Source: Triglochin maritima (taxonomy: Eukaryota; Streptophyta; Magnoliopsida; Alismatales; Juncaginaceae). From it: a DNA stretch of 64,000 nucleotides. Under the pieces are notes generated by a model that saw only the letters and a program-made list of their open reading frames with translations, was not told where the DNA came from and searched no databases. Where the stretch lies: positions 16,140,001-16,204,000 of the forward strand of contig OY821777.1 in assembly GCA_963682175.1 (NCBI GenBank). Reading direction: 5' to 3'. Position numbers and translations under genes: made by a program. Of the stretch, positions 1 to 12,000 are shown in pieces. Position 1 is the stretch's first letter. Every line of letters starts with the position of its first letter.

Positions 1-452
1 GTGGTATCGATAGCAAATGCGGAACCCGATCTAGTTGAGTTTGCATTCGTGATCCTCGCTCCTATACTAGATGATGCAGGTGGTTCCCTCACACTCTCCC
101 ATTGCATAGTTTTCTCAGCGAGGTCTTCTAGGAAGGCCCATGCCTCCCTTTCATCCTTTCCCAAGAACTCTCCTTGACACATGGACTCAAGGAGCGTTCT
201 GGACGGGATGTGAAGACCCTCATACACAATCTGACAAAGACGCCACAACTCAATGTCATGGTGAGGGCACGAGGATAGTAGCTCTTTGAACCTCTCAAGA
301 TATGCATGAAATGGTTCGGTCTCATGTTGATAGAACGAATTGATTTCATTCCTCAAATTTTGAGTCCGATGATTAGGAAAGTACTTCTTGAGGAATGCAG
401 ATTGAAACTCATCCCAAGTCCTAAAGGAATTCGCCTGGTTGCTGTACAACCA
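1..452 (-). pseudogene. RLG-B gag, distal fragment (interrupted by RLG-A)
   Basis: This stretch matches the RLG-A gag gene at about 5688-6140 on the same strand, with scattered substitutions. It covers the capsid region and part of the spacer before the zinc knuckle. The match stops at base 452, exactly where the LTR of RLG-A begins, and resumes at 9063 on the far side of RLG-A. It is therefore the downstream part of one gag gene split by a retrotransposon, and it continues off the left edge of the window. The five bases AACCA at 448-452 are repeated at 9063-9067 as the target-site duplication. It is non-functional because it is split. Confidence 0.85.
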
Positions 453-1866
453 TGTTGAACGTTTTAATTAAACCGCAAGTGCACGGCCGCGATGAAGCGG
501 TGGCAAGTACGGGTCGTCCTCAGGGAGGTGAGCTTGCTCTTGCTTATCAGAAATCAAGTGGCAAAGAAAGATGGAAGAAAGTTGTTTATGCTAACCTAAA
601 CTATGGTAACACGAAGAAGCAAATGCGAAGGAAACAAAACAAACGAATACTTCAACTAAGCTAGAGAAACTTGACACTATGGAGAAATCAGTAAGAGAGA
701 GAGACCCCTTAGGGGGTGGAGTGACTACACAAACACAATAAGGAGACAAAAATATCTTCCTATAGGCACAAGTGTAGGTAGTGTTTGCATGTATGGGAGG
801 TGTCTACTTATCATGGCAAAACCCATCAATTAAATCACTAACCTATTTTGATTAACATTCATAAACACAAGCTGGTTATTTAAGAAACTAAACAAGTATG
901 GGAGGTGTCTACTTATCATGGCAAAACCCATCTAGTGAAGTGTTCTATTCTAACAAGCAAGTATGCATTTATATTAACCAACACATTTTAACATAAACAT
1001 CCTTCCTTCCTTAATTGCATATATGATAATCATCTTCACCCCCCAAAAGGGGAGTGGTTTTACTCACTACACATTACCCTAATTATTAAACAATGGGAAG
1101 AAAGCATATTAAAACTAAGCTGGAATTAAAAGACGATTAAACTAAAACATGCATAAACAATAAAAGAAGCATAAAACAAATAATGAAAGAAACACAAAAC
1201 TTTATTGATAAAATGACTCACATTAAAAGTAGCATCCTCCTACTTTAGTGTGTGCTTCAAGGCCTCACTTGTAGTAGGAAGAATAGTCACTTAACATATG
1301 GAGTGATTACAAAAGGAGGTGAAGAGTTCTATTTATAGGCATGGAAAAAGCTAATCCGGGACAATCCCCCGATGTGGGACTAAACAGATACCACACATAG
1401 CCTAAACATCCTCTAAGACATGTGCTGGAGAAATTTGAGCGCATTTGGGCCAAAAGTGACCGCTAATTAGCGGTCTTGGACCGCTAATTAGCGGTCTACA
1501 GTGTCCGGATCGCTCTGGAATTTCTTGTGGGCTTTTCTGGAAGGCTTTGTTGGTATTTGATGCATCTAGTTTGCATGTTGGAGCTCCGACCCGAATAGAA
1601 TTGCCAAAATACTCCCCATGATGGTGAGGAGTATTCTGTTTTGCTCTTAGGTCCTTCTGTCTTGCAATCAGGTCCTTCTTCCTTGCATCTTGGTCCCCAG
1701 ATCTCACAATTCAGTCTTTTTTTTCCAGCTTTTGGGTCCTTTTATGCTTCATCTCTTCAAACCTATTTATTCCTGAAAACTAAACATAAAACTCGTAACA
1801 TAGCATTATTTAGGTGAAAGATAATGGATATAAGATACAAATATGAGCATGAAATGATGTCAATCA
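453..1866 (-). repeat. 3' LTR of RLG-A
   Basis: 1,414-bp LTR nearly identical to 7650-9062. On the minus strand it starts TGATTGACATC and ends ACGTTCAACA. U3 carries two 18-bp palindromes at 1458-1475 and 1479-1496; a TATA box and a polyadenylation signal follow, reading downward. The block near the U5 end (about 475-530) is the part best conserved in all LTRs of this family, including the diverged solo LTR at 25.5 kb. Confidence 0.93.
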
Positions 1867-3478
1867 AATACCCCCACACCTAACTTTTGCTAGTCCCAAG
1901 CAAAACAAAGAAAGAGAAAAGCATGCGAAAAAAACAAGAAATCCTAACTCACTTTCGTAGGAATCACTGTTGCACTTAGCACGTGCAACAAGCCGTTAAA
2001 CCTCCTTGTCGCCAAGGAGGAGGAGTGTTGTCTCCTGAGGGTTTTCAGCGGATATACCCACAAAATCCGAACAAGATGCATTAATCAATCTAGCTACACG
2101 ACTCGTTGGACTTATTTTGTCGATCATGGGATGCGGTAATACTGCGGGTCGACTCTATATATGTAATCGGTCCACACACCTAGACTAATGAGTTATTCGT
2201 GAGAGTTAACTAAGGAATTAAGTGAAAGACATGGGCAACCTTAACTTCTGAATGTGATACAACGTGTAAAGTCCATTTTTGTTCTTATTTGACTCTTTTT
2301 TTTCTTTTCTTTTTCTTTTTTTCTTTTTTTCTTTTTCTTTGGAGCATTTATTGGTTGGTGTGTGATTCTCCCAGGGTCAGGTTTCGTGCATCATTGCCCA
2401 TGAGGACTTACACTATCACGTGCACCTTCCCCCAAATCTCCACATAGGGCGATCCCTACCACCCGTGTAACGGGGGTTCGGTCGGCACATCCCAAGTCAG
2501 ATGACTCGAAAGCACCAGGCACAAAGTCCCCTCAGACCTACTTTCCCGAGTGATAGGAGCCGTGCGAGAAGAGAGAACACCACTTATTTATCTACATGGG
2601 AACCAAAACCCCTACACTTAAGTTTCACAAAAAAAAGATTAAGGGCCCTTGACTACGACAAACTTCCTTATACTCACAAACACGAATTATTTGACTCACT
2701 AGGTTCAGGGTGGACTTCTTTAAATGTTTGAGTACTGAAACCCTATGATTACACGCCACCTGAGGGAAAACCAGGGTGCATCCTAACGACTCGACAAGAC
2801 CTAAAGCCAGTAAACTAGATATCCTAATGCATCAAGTTCAAGACAATTTTGGGAGCTTTCTCTTTACTTTGCGTCTCAACGGTTTTGCACATGCTGAACA
2901 CACGCAAAACCTACAAAAACATTTTCTTTCGCAAACACATGAAGATTTTGAAAGAAATGTGAAAATTTTAAAGCACTCGGCAAGCAAAAGAAGACAAGTC
3001 ACCCAAGGATCATGGCAAGCAGATATATCAATGTTAAATGCGGCACACTAGCATGACCCTAACATACACACAAAAAGAAAACAAAATCAAAAGAAAAAGA
3101 CTCGACTATGTACACACGTAAAACACACCCCCACACCTACTTCATGCATTGTCCTCAATGAATGTGAACATGATACTACATGGATACATGCATGAAAAAG
3201 GAACGATCTCACCAACATGAAGTACAAAGGGACGTTCAGGGTCATGTTGATGGACACAAACCCAAATTCCCTCAAATCCTGTGAGAAGCTGAAGAAGGGA
3301 GATAAATACGTGAAGAGATTGGGCCCAAGTACACAAGGGTTGGGGCCCACAACAATCGATGCTCACTGAAGGAGTCTTTTATTACACACTTTTTTTTCTT
3401 TTTTTTCTTTTTTTTACTTTTTTTTTCTTTTTTTTACAAGATATATACATCAACCAAGATATTCTCATAATCATTTGG
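1867..3478 (-). other. RLG-A 3' region: non-coding, with two purine tracts
   Basis: About 1.6 kb between the gag-protease stop and the 3' LTR, closely matched by 35140-36757 in RLG-C. I see no credible long ORF. A G-rich tract touches the LTR (complement of 1867-1884) and is the expected plus-strand primer (PPT). A nearly identical tract lies inside the region (complement of about 3121-3140). A pyrimidine-rich run at 2286-2340 and short hairpins near 2000-2030 are also shared with RLG-C. In Athila elements this interval may hold an env-like frame; none survives here. Confidence 0.75.
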
Positions 3479-6400
3479 TCAAGGAACATCAAATGAGAAC
3501 ATCAAGTCAGGAGGACCAGAGACTTGCCGAGATGGGCAAACTCCACTGGTACTCTGAGGTGTCATGAGGGATGAAAGGTCAAAGCTGAAAGGCTCGAACC
3601 CCTCATGATATTGGTCGGGTGTGGGCAACAAAGAATGAAGTTGCGTTGCCTCACTAGGGTTTAATTGCTCATCGAAGAAAACCCTCCAACCAATAGGCGG
3701 GTGCATCGGAATGAGTTCCTCAAGCTCATTCGATGGATGCAGCAGACCTGCATCACTAAGAATGGGGCTTCTCCCCAAGTCATCCAACAAGGCCCTCCCA
3801 CCATCATTTAGATCATCAAGCATAAGCTCGGTCATAGGTGGGTCCTTGTTGGAGTCAATATGAAGCTCAAATGGCTCAATGGCCATGGGACATGAGGTAG
3901 AGACACCTTCTGGTATAGGCATATGATGAGGTGTCTCACTCTCACTAGTACTCTCAACTGAATCATGCAACGAACACTCTCTTTGGACATTCATGTTCGA
4001 GGCCAGCTCACTCTGTTGCATTGCGAAGACAGGCAATGAGTTTTCGCTGGGCCCACGAACATTCTCAATGGGTTGCATTGGGGTTAGGGGTGTTCGTTGA
4101 TTTTGCAGTGCTTTCTCCAATTGGCGGATGAGATTTAGATTTAAAGGTTCATCCATGGGTTCCTGTTGCTTACCAGAGTTGAACACATGAAACTCGGCAC
4201 TCATGTTACCGAATGAGAGCTTCATGAGACCATTTCTACAATTAATCAAGGCATTGGAGGTTGCCAGAAATGGTCTACCCAAAATCAAAGGTATTTGAGA
4301 GTGGGTGTTCGCAACAGGATTGGTATCGAGGACAACAAAATCGACTAGAAATATAAAATCTCCAACTTTGATAAGCACGTCCTCGATAATCCCCATGGGA
4401 ATACGAATGGATCTATCCGCTAATTGGAGGGTGATCTTAGTTGGTTTCAATTCTCCCAAGTTCAATTGTTGATAAACAGAGAATGGGAGGAGGTTGACCG
4501 CTGATCTTAAATCAAGCAAAACATTGCTCAGTCTAGTGTCCCTTATTGTACACTGAATAGTAGGACACCCAGGGTCCTTGTATTTTGTGTAGGTAGGATT
4601 GGACAAAAGTGAGCTGATATTTGCAGCCATGAATGCTTTCTTAGGAACATTGGTCTTCCTCTTGGTTGTGCAGAGATCCTTCAACACTTTGGCATATTGA
4701 GGTATTTGTTGGATGACATCCAACAAGGGGATGTTAACCTTCACTTGCTTAAATACCTCTAATATCTTGTCCATGTTGTCACTCTGCTTTTTGTTTAACC
4801 TACTTGGATAAGGAGCTTTTGGCAGGTAGGTTTTCTGCTGTGCCTGAGAAGAAAGCTTTGGTGTATTACCCTCACCCTCAGCTTCTTCTTCACCACCATT
4901 CCCACTGAGGGGCTGCATAGATGGTGGTGGGTGTGGCAAGGAAATGTGATTGTCAACCTGTTTTCCATTCCTTAAGGTCACAATGGAATTGACATGGTGA
5001 ACAGGTTCCTCCACATTGTTCACTTGCCTCCCCCGAGGTACTACATTCTCATTTTGCATTTGTTGTTGTTGGTACATGCGAGGGTTAGCCTCAGGCTGGC
5101 TAGGAAAAGACCCTCTCTCTCTCTCATGTACAGACTGAGCCAATTGGCCCATCTGAAGCTCTAGAGATTTCATGGTCTGCTGATTTGAAGTGAGAACTTG
5201 ACTTGTGGTAGACATAAAAAATTTCATTGAGTTTTCAAGTCCACGAGTCAAGGTCTCAAGCGAATTGAATCGGGTTTCCATATTATTGGAATTTGGGAAA
5301 CCCGATGGATTGGTGGTTTGCGCTTGGGGTGGCTGATAGGAATGTGCATGCATGGGAGGTTGGTGTGATTGGTAAGGTGGTCTAGAGGAGTTTGAAGGAC
5401 CACCCGGGGCATTATTTTGGTTCCATGAAAAATTGGGGTGGTTCCTCCATCCAGGGTTATAAGATGACGAGTATGTGTCATTCTTAGCTCTGTCATAGAT
5501 GGCGTTGACACGCTCCATCTCAGGAGGAATGGACTCACACTCTCTCTCTACATGACCTATCCTACCACATGAATGACAAGGAACTGGACCAGATGTGGAC
5601 ATGTGAGGTGCACTTTGTTGGTTTTGGAGCTCAATCGAATCCATACGGTGCATTAAAGCCGCCATGCGTGCCTCGGTGGCCGTAGTGGTATCGATAGCAA
5701 ATGCGGCACCCGATCTAGTCGAGTTTGCATTCGCGATCCTCGCTCCTATACTAGATGATGCAGGTGGTTCCCTTACACTCTCCCACTGCATGGTTTTCTC
5801 AGCGAGATCTTCTAGGAAGGCCCATGCCTCCCTTTCATCCTTTCCCAAGAACTCTCCTTGACACATGGACTCAAGGAGCGTTCTTGACGGGATGTGAAGA
5901 CCCTCGTACACAATCTGACAAAGGCGCCACAACTCAATGCCATGGTGAGGGCATGAGGATAGTAGCTCCTTGAACCTCTCTAGATATGCATGAAATGTCT
6001 CGGTCTCAAGTTGATAGAACGAATTGATTTCGTTCCTCAATTTTTGAGTCCGATGATTTGGGAAGTACTTCTTAAGGAAGGCAGATTGAAACTCATCCCA
6101 AGTCCTAAAGGAATTCGCCTGGTTGCTGTACAACCACTTCTTGGCATCATCCTTCAGCGCAAAGGGGACAAGCCTAAGATGGATGGAGTCTGTGCTAAGT
6201 TGTTGCAGCTTGAACATAGCACAGACCTCCTCAAATTCCCTGAGAAAGATATAGGGGTCACCTTTCCCACTGAAATGAGGGAGCATGGAAATGAATTGAG
6301 GCTTAACCTCAAAATGGTTCCCATTAGCCTCTGGTAATACGATGCATGTGGGTAGAGCGGTACGGCTCGGGTAGCATCGATCACGAAGAGGTATGGGAAC

Positions 6401-6586
6401 GACAACTGGAAGCACAGGTGGAAAAGGTGGGTCCAATAACTGCTCCTCCTCACGGAAATTAACAGCCAATGGACCCGAACTACGTGCGACACGAGAGGAG
6501 GAAGGTGTCGAGAAATCGATGACCGAAGCCGGATTGACAACGCTCCTCGTCAAACGACCACTCTCGTCTCGTGTCCACGAAAGCAT
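3479..6586 (-). CDS. RLG-A Gag-protease polyprotein
   Basis: Retrotransposon structural protein that would assemble the virus-like particle in the cytoplasm. I chose the ATG at 6586, the first in the long open frame, giving about 1,035 residues. Seen in order: a proline-rich N-terminus; a Retrotrans_gag capsid domain at about 98-255 (HFSGKGDPYIFLREFE near its start); a CCHC knuckle at 337-350 (CX2CX4HX4C, CHSCGRIGHVEREC); a glutamine/proline-rich linker; and an aspartic-protease domain at about 670-795 with the downstream box ILGRPFLATSNA. The catalytic aspartate is in LLDLRSAV, where the usual DLG/DTG glycine is arginine, so the protease may be inactive. About 230 further residues end in a GWRV-containing segment shared with RLG-C. 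The frame is uninterrupted, unusual for an element without pol. Confidence 0.88.
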   Translation of the reverse strand: MLSWTRDESGRLTRSVVNPASVIDFSTPSSSRVARSSGPLAVNFREEEQLLDPPFPPVLPVVVPIPLRDRCYPSRTALPTCIVLPEANGNHFEVKPQFISMLPHFSGKGDPYIFLREFEEVCAMFKLQQLSTDSIHLRLVPFALKDDAKKWLYSNQANSFRTWDEFQSAFLKKYFPNHRTQKLRNEINSFYQLETETFHAYLERFKELLSSCPHHGIELWRLCQIVYEGLHIPSRTLLESMCQGEFLGKDEREAWAFLEDLAEKTMQWESVREPPASSSIGARIANANSTRSGAAFAIDTTTATEARMAALMHRMDSIELQNQQSAPHMSTSGPVPCHSCGRIGHVERECESIPPEMERVNAIYDRAKNDTYSSSYNPGWRNHPNFSWNQNNAPGGPSNSSRPPYQSHQPPMHAHSYQPPQAQTTNPSGFPNSNNMETRFNSLETLTRGLENSMKFFMSTTSQVLTSNQQTMKSLELQMGQLAQSVHERERGSFPSQPEANPRMYQQQQMQNENVVPRGRQVNNVEEPVHHVNSIVTLRNGKQVDNHISLPHPPPSMQPLSGNGGEEEAEGEGNTPKLSSQAQQKTYLPKAPYPSRLNKKQSDNMDKILEVFKQVKVNIPLLDVIQQIPQYAKVLKDLCTTKRKTNVPKKAFMAANISSLLSNPTYTKYKDPGCPTIQCTIRDTRLSNVLLDLRSAVNLLPFSVYQQLNLGELKPTKITLQLADRSIRIPMGIIEDVLIKVGDFIFLVDFVVLDTNPVANTHSQIPLILGRPFLATSNALINCRNGLMKLSFGNMSAEFHVFNSGKQQEPMDEPLNLNLIRQLEKALQNQRTPLTPMQPIENVRGPSENSLPVFAMQQSELASNMNVQRECSLHDSVESTSESETPHHMPIPEGVSTSCPMAIEPFELHIDSNKDPPMTELMLDDLNDGGRALLDDLGRSPILSDAGLLHPSNELEELIPMHPPIGWRVFFDEQLNPSEATQLHSLLPTPDQYHEGFEPFSFDLSSLMTPQSTSGVCPSRQVSGPPDLMFSFDVP

Positions 6587-7649
6587 GCACAAAGGTGCAC
6601 ACACACCAAAACTCTTTTTTTTCAAACAGAAGAGAAGACTGGGGAACACAGGAGAGAAAGGAAGAAGTCCTTATGCTACGACGGATGGGTACAGGTAGAA
6701 GCACACAAGCAAACAAGGCTCAAGCAATCCTAAGGTCGCTATAGGTCCTTACAGCTAGACGACGCCTAACTGCGAGGTCACACGGCCTCAACACGTCTCA
6801 CCTCCCTACAACGAGGACCACAAAGCCCAGCAAGTGAGCCAAGATCCGGGGATCTCGTCTCTCCTACTATCGACAAAGTGGGCAACGCCGATCAGGTCAT
6901 GACGGTCGGGACCGGATCACTCTCCTAATGCGTCCAAGATCCTTAGGGACAATGTCTACTTGATTTTAAAATTAGGCTTTTGATTAGTGTGGTTTTTGGG
7001 GCGAAGGAAAGGGTGATGAAATCCCCCACCTTATCTTTTATGGGACAGCCCCTCCTTAGTAGCGTTTTGGAGTCCTAATCTAGCAATCAACTCTCCAAAC
7101 AAAACGCTCAACTCACACTTGTTTCAATGCACTTCCTACTAACTAATGCATGTTCATACGAAATGCATGAATGAGAGTAGAAGGTGCGTACCTCACGCCA
7201 GCTCTCAGCAACAGAAAATAAAGCTAAGATAAAAGACAATCTAAGTGCCTAAGTCACATACATGATGCATGGCCTAAACAAAAAGAATGCCTAATCTTTT
7301 GCTTTGAGTTTTAGGGTCCAAGTTGCTTAAGGGAAGTTGATTATTAATCTGGGAGCAATCTAAGAGTCAGAACATGCACAAATGGAGTCCCAGATTACTA
7401 TATCAATTAGTCTAACAACCACAAAAAACTATAAGGTGAACTGAGCTCACCCGACCGCTGATTAGCGGTCTCAGACCGCTGATTGGCGGTCTGAAGTGCC
7501 CAGCTAGCCTTGCAATTTTTCCAGAAGCCTTCCCTTGCTATTCCCAGTCTCCTGAAACAAAGAACAACTACAAAACACAAATTAAATCCACTCGAATCGT
7601 CCAAACAAGAGTCTGGACTGACACCTCCCCGGCAACGGCGCCAAAAACT
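6587..7649 (-). other. RLG-A leader with tRNA-Asp primer-binding site
   Basis: Untranslated leader between 5' LTR and gag. The PBS is the complement of 7627-7643, reading TGGCGCCGTTGCCGGGG, a perfect match to the plant tRNA-Asp 3' end, seven bases inside the LTR. About 150 bp further in are two palindromes at 7453-7470 and 7474-7491, of the same type as the LTR pair. The gag frame is open for some distance upstream of the chosen ATG, so translation could start earlier at a non-ATG codon. Confidence 0.85.
7453..7491. promoter_or_regulatory. Paired palindromes in RLG-A leader
   Basis: Two copies of an 18-bp dyad with arms GACCGC/GCGGTC, offset by exactly 21 bp (7453 and 7474). Equivalent pairs lie in the RLG-B leader (10402, 10423) and RLG-C leader (32630, 32651). 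They would be in the packaged RNA, so they may act as RNA hairpins or dimer contacts, or as DNA sites. The role is inferred. Confidence 0.6.
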
Positions 7650-9062
7650 TGTTGAACGTTTTAATTAAACCGCAAGTGCACGGCCGCGATGAAGCGGTGG
7701 CAAGTACGGGTCGTCCTCAGGGAGGTGAGCTTGCTCTTGCTTATCAGAAATCAAGTGGCAAAGAAAGATGGAAGAAAGTTGTTTATGCTAACCTAAACTA
7801 TGGTAACACGAAGAAGCAAATGCGAAGGAAACAAAACAAACGAATACTTCAACTAAGCTAGAGAAACTTGACACTATGGAGAAATCAGTAAGAGAGAGAG
7901 ACCCCTTAGGGGGTGGAGTGACTACACAAACACAATAAGGAGACAAAAATATCTTCCTATAGGCACAAGTGTAGGTAGTGTTTGCATGTATGGGAGGTGT
8001 CTACTTATCATGGCAAAACCCATCAATTAAATCACTAACCTATTTTGATTAACATTCATAAACACAAGCTGGTTATTTAAGAAACTAAACAAGTATGGGA
8101 GGTGTCTACTTATCATGGCAAAACCCATCTAGTGAAGTGTTCTATTCTAACAAGCAAGTATGCATTCATATTAACCAACACATTTTAACATAAACATCCT
8201 TCCTTCCTTAATTGCATATATGATAATCATCTCCACCCCCCAAAAGGGGAGTGGTTTTACTCACTACACATTACCCTAATTATTAAACTATGGGAAGAAA
8301 GCATATTAAAACTAAGCTAGAATTAAAAGACGATTAAACTAAAACATGCATAAACAATAAAAGAAGCATAAAACAAATAATGAAAGAAACACAAAACTTT
8401 ATTGATAAAATGACTCACATTAAAAGTAGCATCCTCCTACTTTAGTGTGTGCTTCAAGGCCTCACTTCTAGTAGGAAGAATAGCCACTTAAAATATGGAG
8501 TGATTACAAAAGGAGGTGAAGAGTTCTATTTATAGGCATGGAAAAAGCTAATCCGGGACAATCCCCCGATGTGGGACTAAACAGATACCACACATAGCCT
8601 AAACATCCTCTAAGACATGTGCTGGAGAAATTTGAGCGCATTTGGGCCAAAAGTGACCGCTAATTAGCGGTCTTGGACCGCTAATTAGCGGTCTACAGTG
8701 TCCGGATCACTCTGGAATTTCTTGTGGGCTTTTCTGGAAGGCTTTGTTGGTATTTGATGCATCTAGTTTGCATGTTGGAGCTCCGACCCGAATAGAATTG
8801 CCAAAATACTCCCCATGATGGTGAGGAGTATTCTGTTTTGCTCTTAGGTCCTTCTGTCTTGCAATCAGGTCCTTCTTCCTTGCATCTTGGTCCCCAGATC
8901 TCACAATTCAGTCTTTTTTTCTAGCTTTTGGGTCCTTTTATGCTTCATCTCTTCAAACCTATTTATTCCTGAAAACTAAACATAAAACTCGTAACATAGC
9001 ATTATTTAGGTGAAAGATAATGGATATAAGATACAAATATGAGCATGAAATGATGTCAATCA
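7650..9062 (-). repeat. 5' LTR of RLG-A
   Basis: 1,413 bp, TG...CA, promoter for the minus strand. The TATA box is the complement of 8527-8534. Two palindromes lie upstream of it at 8655-8672 and 8676-8693, about 120-165 bp away. It is bounded by the PBS on the inner side and by the duplication AACCA at 9063. Confidence 0.93.
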
Positions 9063-9544
9063 AACCACTTCTTGGCGTCATCCTTTAGTGCAAAAGGAAC
9101 GAGCCTAAGATAGATGGAGTTTGTGCTAAGTTGTTGCAGCTTGAACATAGCACAGACCTCCTCAAATTCCCTGAGAAAGATATAGGGGTCACCTTTCCCA
9201 CTGAAATGAGGGAGCATGGAAATGAATTGAGGCTTAACCTCAAAATGGTTCCCATTAGCCTCTGGTAATACGATGCATGAGGGTAGAGCTGTACGGCTCG
9301 GGTAGCGTCGATCACGAAGAGGTATGGGAACGACAACTGGAAGCACTGGTGGAGCAGGTGGGTCCAGCAACTGCTCCTCCTCACGGAAATTAGCAGCCAT
9401 TGGACCAGAACTACGTGCGACACGAGAGGAGGGAGGTGTCGAGAAATCGATGACCGAAGCCGGATTGACAACGCTCCTCGTCAAACGACCACTCTCGTCT
9501 CGTGTCCACGAAAGTATGCACAAAGGTGCACACACAAACCACAA
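9063..9544 (-). pseudogene. RLG-B gag, proximal fragment
   Basis: N-terminal part of the Gag of RLG-B, nearly identical to the start of RLG-A Gag, with the same ISMLPHFSGKGDPYIF segment. It breaks off at 9063 where RLG-A was inserted and continues at 452-1. The ATG used as the start in RLG-A is ATA here, so this copy had probably lost its start or uses another one. Confidence 0.85.
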
Positions 9545-10598
9545 CTCTTTTTTTTCTTTTTTTTAAAGAATCTACGTAGGGGAGAAGACGGGGGAACACA
9601 GGAGAGAAAGGAAGAAGTCCTTATGCTACGACGGATGGGTACAGGTAGAAGCACACAAGCAAACAAGGCTCAAGCAATCCTAAGGTCGCTATAGGTCCTT
9701 ACAGCTAGACGACGCCTAACTGCGAGGTCACACGGCCTCAACACGCCTCACCTCCCTACAACGAGGACCACAAAGCCTAGTAAGTGAGCCAAGATCCGGG
9801 GATCTTGTCTCTCCTACTATCGACAAAGTGGGCAACGCCGATAAGGTCATGACGGTCGGGACCGGATCACTCTCCTAATGCGTCCAAGATCCTTAGGGCC
9901 AATGTCTACTTGATTTAAAATTAGGCTCTTGATTAGTGTGGTTTTTGGGGCGAAGGAAAGGGTGATGAAATCCCCCACCTTATCTTTTACGGGACAGCCC
10001 CTCCTTAGTAGCATTTTGGAGTCCTAAATCTAGCAATCAACACTCCAAACAACGCTCAACTCACACTTGTTGCAATGCACTTCCTACTAACTAATGCATG
10101 TTCATACGAAATGCATGAATGAGAGTAGAAGGTGCGTACCTCACGCCAGCTCTCAGCAACAGAAAATAAAGCTAAGATAAAAGACAATCTAAGTGCCTAA
10201 GTCACATACATGATGCATGGCCTAAACAAAAAGAATGCCTAATCTTTTGTTTTGAGTTTTAGGGTCCAAGTTGCTTAAAGGAGGTTTGATTATTGATCTG
10301 GGAACAAACTATAAGTCAAAACATGCCAAATTAAGTCCCAGACCACTATACCAGATAAAGTAAACAGACCAAAGAAATAAGAGAGCGAGCTGAGCTTACC
10401 AGACCGCCAATTGGCGGTCTTAGGCCGCTGATTGGCGGTCTACAGTGCCCAGCTTGCTTCAAAACTTCTCCAGGTGCTCCTCCTGACCACTCCAAGTCTC
10501 CTGAAACAAAACAAAACTACAAAACACAAATTAAATCCACTCGAATCGTCCAAACAAGAGTCTGGACTGGCACCTTCCCGGCAACGGCGCCAAAAACT
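9545..10598 (-). other. RLG-B leader with primer-binding site
   Basis: Homologous to the RLG-A leader. The PBS is the complement of 10576-10592 and has one mismatch to tRNA-Asp near its end. Paired palindromes sit at 10402-10419 (perfect) and 10423-10440 (imperfect). Confidence 0.82.
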
Positions 10599-12000
10599 TG
10601 TTGAACGTTTTATTTAAAACCGCAAGTGCACGGCCGCGATGAAGCGGTGGCAAGTACGGGTCGTCCTCAGGGAGGTGAGCAGCCTCTTGTTTATCAGAAA
10701 TCAAGTGGCAAAGATTGGGGGAGAAAGATTTATTAAGCTACTCTACACAAAACTACGCTAAGAAGTATGAAATGAGAACGAAAGAAACAATCAATGAACT
10801 AACAACTAAGCTAAGAACAAAGGAGGAATGCTGGAATACAGAAATGGAAAACCCCTAAGGGGTGGAGTGAGTGCACACATGCAAAGAGGTGGGTGTAGAA
10901 TACATTCTTTAAGCACATGAAGGTGGTGTTTATCAAGCATAGGAAGTGTCTAAATGTTATGGCAAAACCTATCAATCTATTCACCAACTTAGTTGATTAA
11001 CATTTACATATGCAAGATGTTTATTTCAGAACCTAAACAAGCATGAGAGGTGTCTAATCATTTTGGCAAAACTCATCAAGTTGTAAATTCTATCCTAAAC
11101 AAGCAAGCATACATTCATGTTTAATCAACACATTGAAATTAAAGCATTCATCCCATTCTCTAATGCATGTATGTACATCTACTCCACCCCCCAAAGGGGA
11201 TTGAACTACTCACTAAACATTACACTAATTATTAAACTAAACAAAGAAAGCATATTAACTAAGATAATAAAACTAATGAAATGAGATTAAGCAAAGCAAA
11301 ACAAGAAACATAAAACAAACAACATAATAAAGAAAACTTGTATTAAAATGACTCACATTAAAAGTAGCATCCTCCTACTTTAGTGTGTGTTTCAAGGCCT
11401 CACTTCTAGTAGGAAGAATAGTCACTTAAAATATGGAGTGATTACAATGGAAGGTGAAGAGTTCTATTTATATCCATGGAAAAAGGCAAACCGGGACAAT
11501 CCCCCGATGTGGGACTAAACCAATACCAAAACTACACTAAGCATACACTAATACACGTGCTACAAAAAACTAAACGGATTCTGGGCCATCTGGACCGCCA
11601 ATTGGCGGTTCCAAACCTCCAATTGGCGGTCTATATGGTTTAGATCCGTTTGGTTTTCTTTGTGGCCTTTGCTTGAAGTGTTTGTTGGTCTTGGATGCAT
11701 CTGGTTGGTTTGTTGGAGCTCCGACCCAAATCCAATTGCTAAAATACTCCCCATGATGGTGTGAAGTATTCTGTTTTGCTCTTAGGTCCCTCTGTCTTGC
11801 GTTCAGGTCCTTCTCCCTTGCATCTTGGTCCCCAGATCTCACAATCCAGTCCTTTTTCCCAGCTTTTGGGTCCTTTTATGCTTCATCTCTTCAAACCTAA
11901 TTATTCCTGAAAATTAAACATAAAACTCGTAACATAGCATTGTTTAGGTGAAAGATAATGGATATAAGATACAAATATGAGCATGAAATGATGTCAATCA
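10599..12000 (-). repeat. 5' LTR of RLG-B
   Basis: About 1.4 kb, TG...CA, clearly more diverged from the RLG-A LTRs than those are from each other. The palindrome pair is at 11593-11610 and 11614-11631, each slightly imperfect, upstream of a TATA-like box at about 11464-11472 (complement). The outer flank at 12001 is copia leader sequence, so RLG-B inserted into RLC-1. The other duplication lies outside the window. Confidence 0.88.

Larger units (their letters stand above)
453..9062 (-). mobile_element. RLG-A: complete Ty3/gypsy (Athila/Tat-like) retrotransposon, non-autonomous
   Basis: A complete 8,610-bp element read on the minus strand: 5' LTR 7650-9062, primer-binding site 7627-7643, leader, gag-protease ORF 6586-3479, a 1.6-kb 3' region, purine tract and 3' LTR 453-1866. 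Both LTRs run TG...CA and differ at roughly ten positions that I could see over 1.41 kb, so the insertion is young. The duplication AACCA flanks it (448-452, 9063-9067). The PBS is complementary to the 3' end of tRNA-Asp, as in Athila-type elements. No reverse transcriptase, RNase H or integrase is present, so it would need enzymes in trans. The host sequence is the gag gene of a sister copy, RLG-B. Confidence 0.93.

Noticed and set aside
3142..3366. 74-codon frame present in both RLG-A and RLG-C (35254-35478) after gag
   Set aside because: It begins with GTG, not ATG, and most of the few differences between the copies change amino acids, so there is no sign of protein-level selection.
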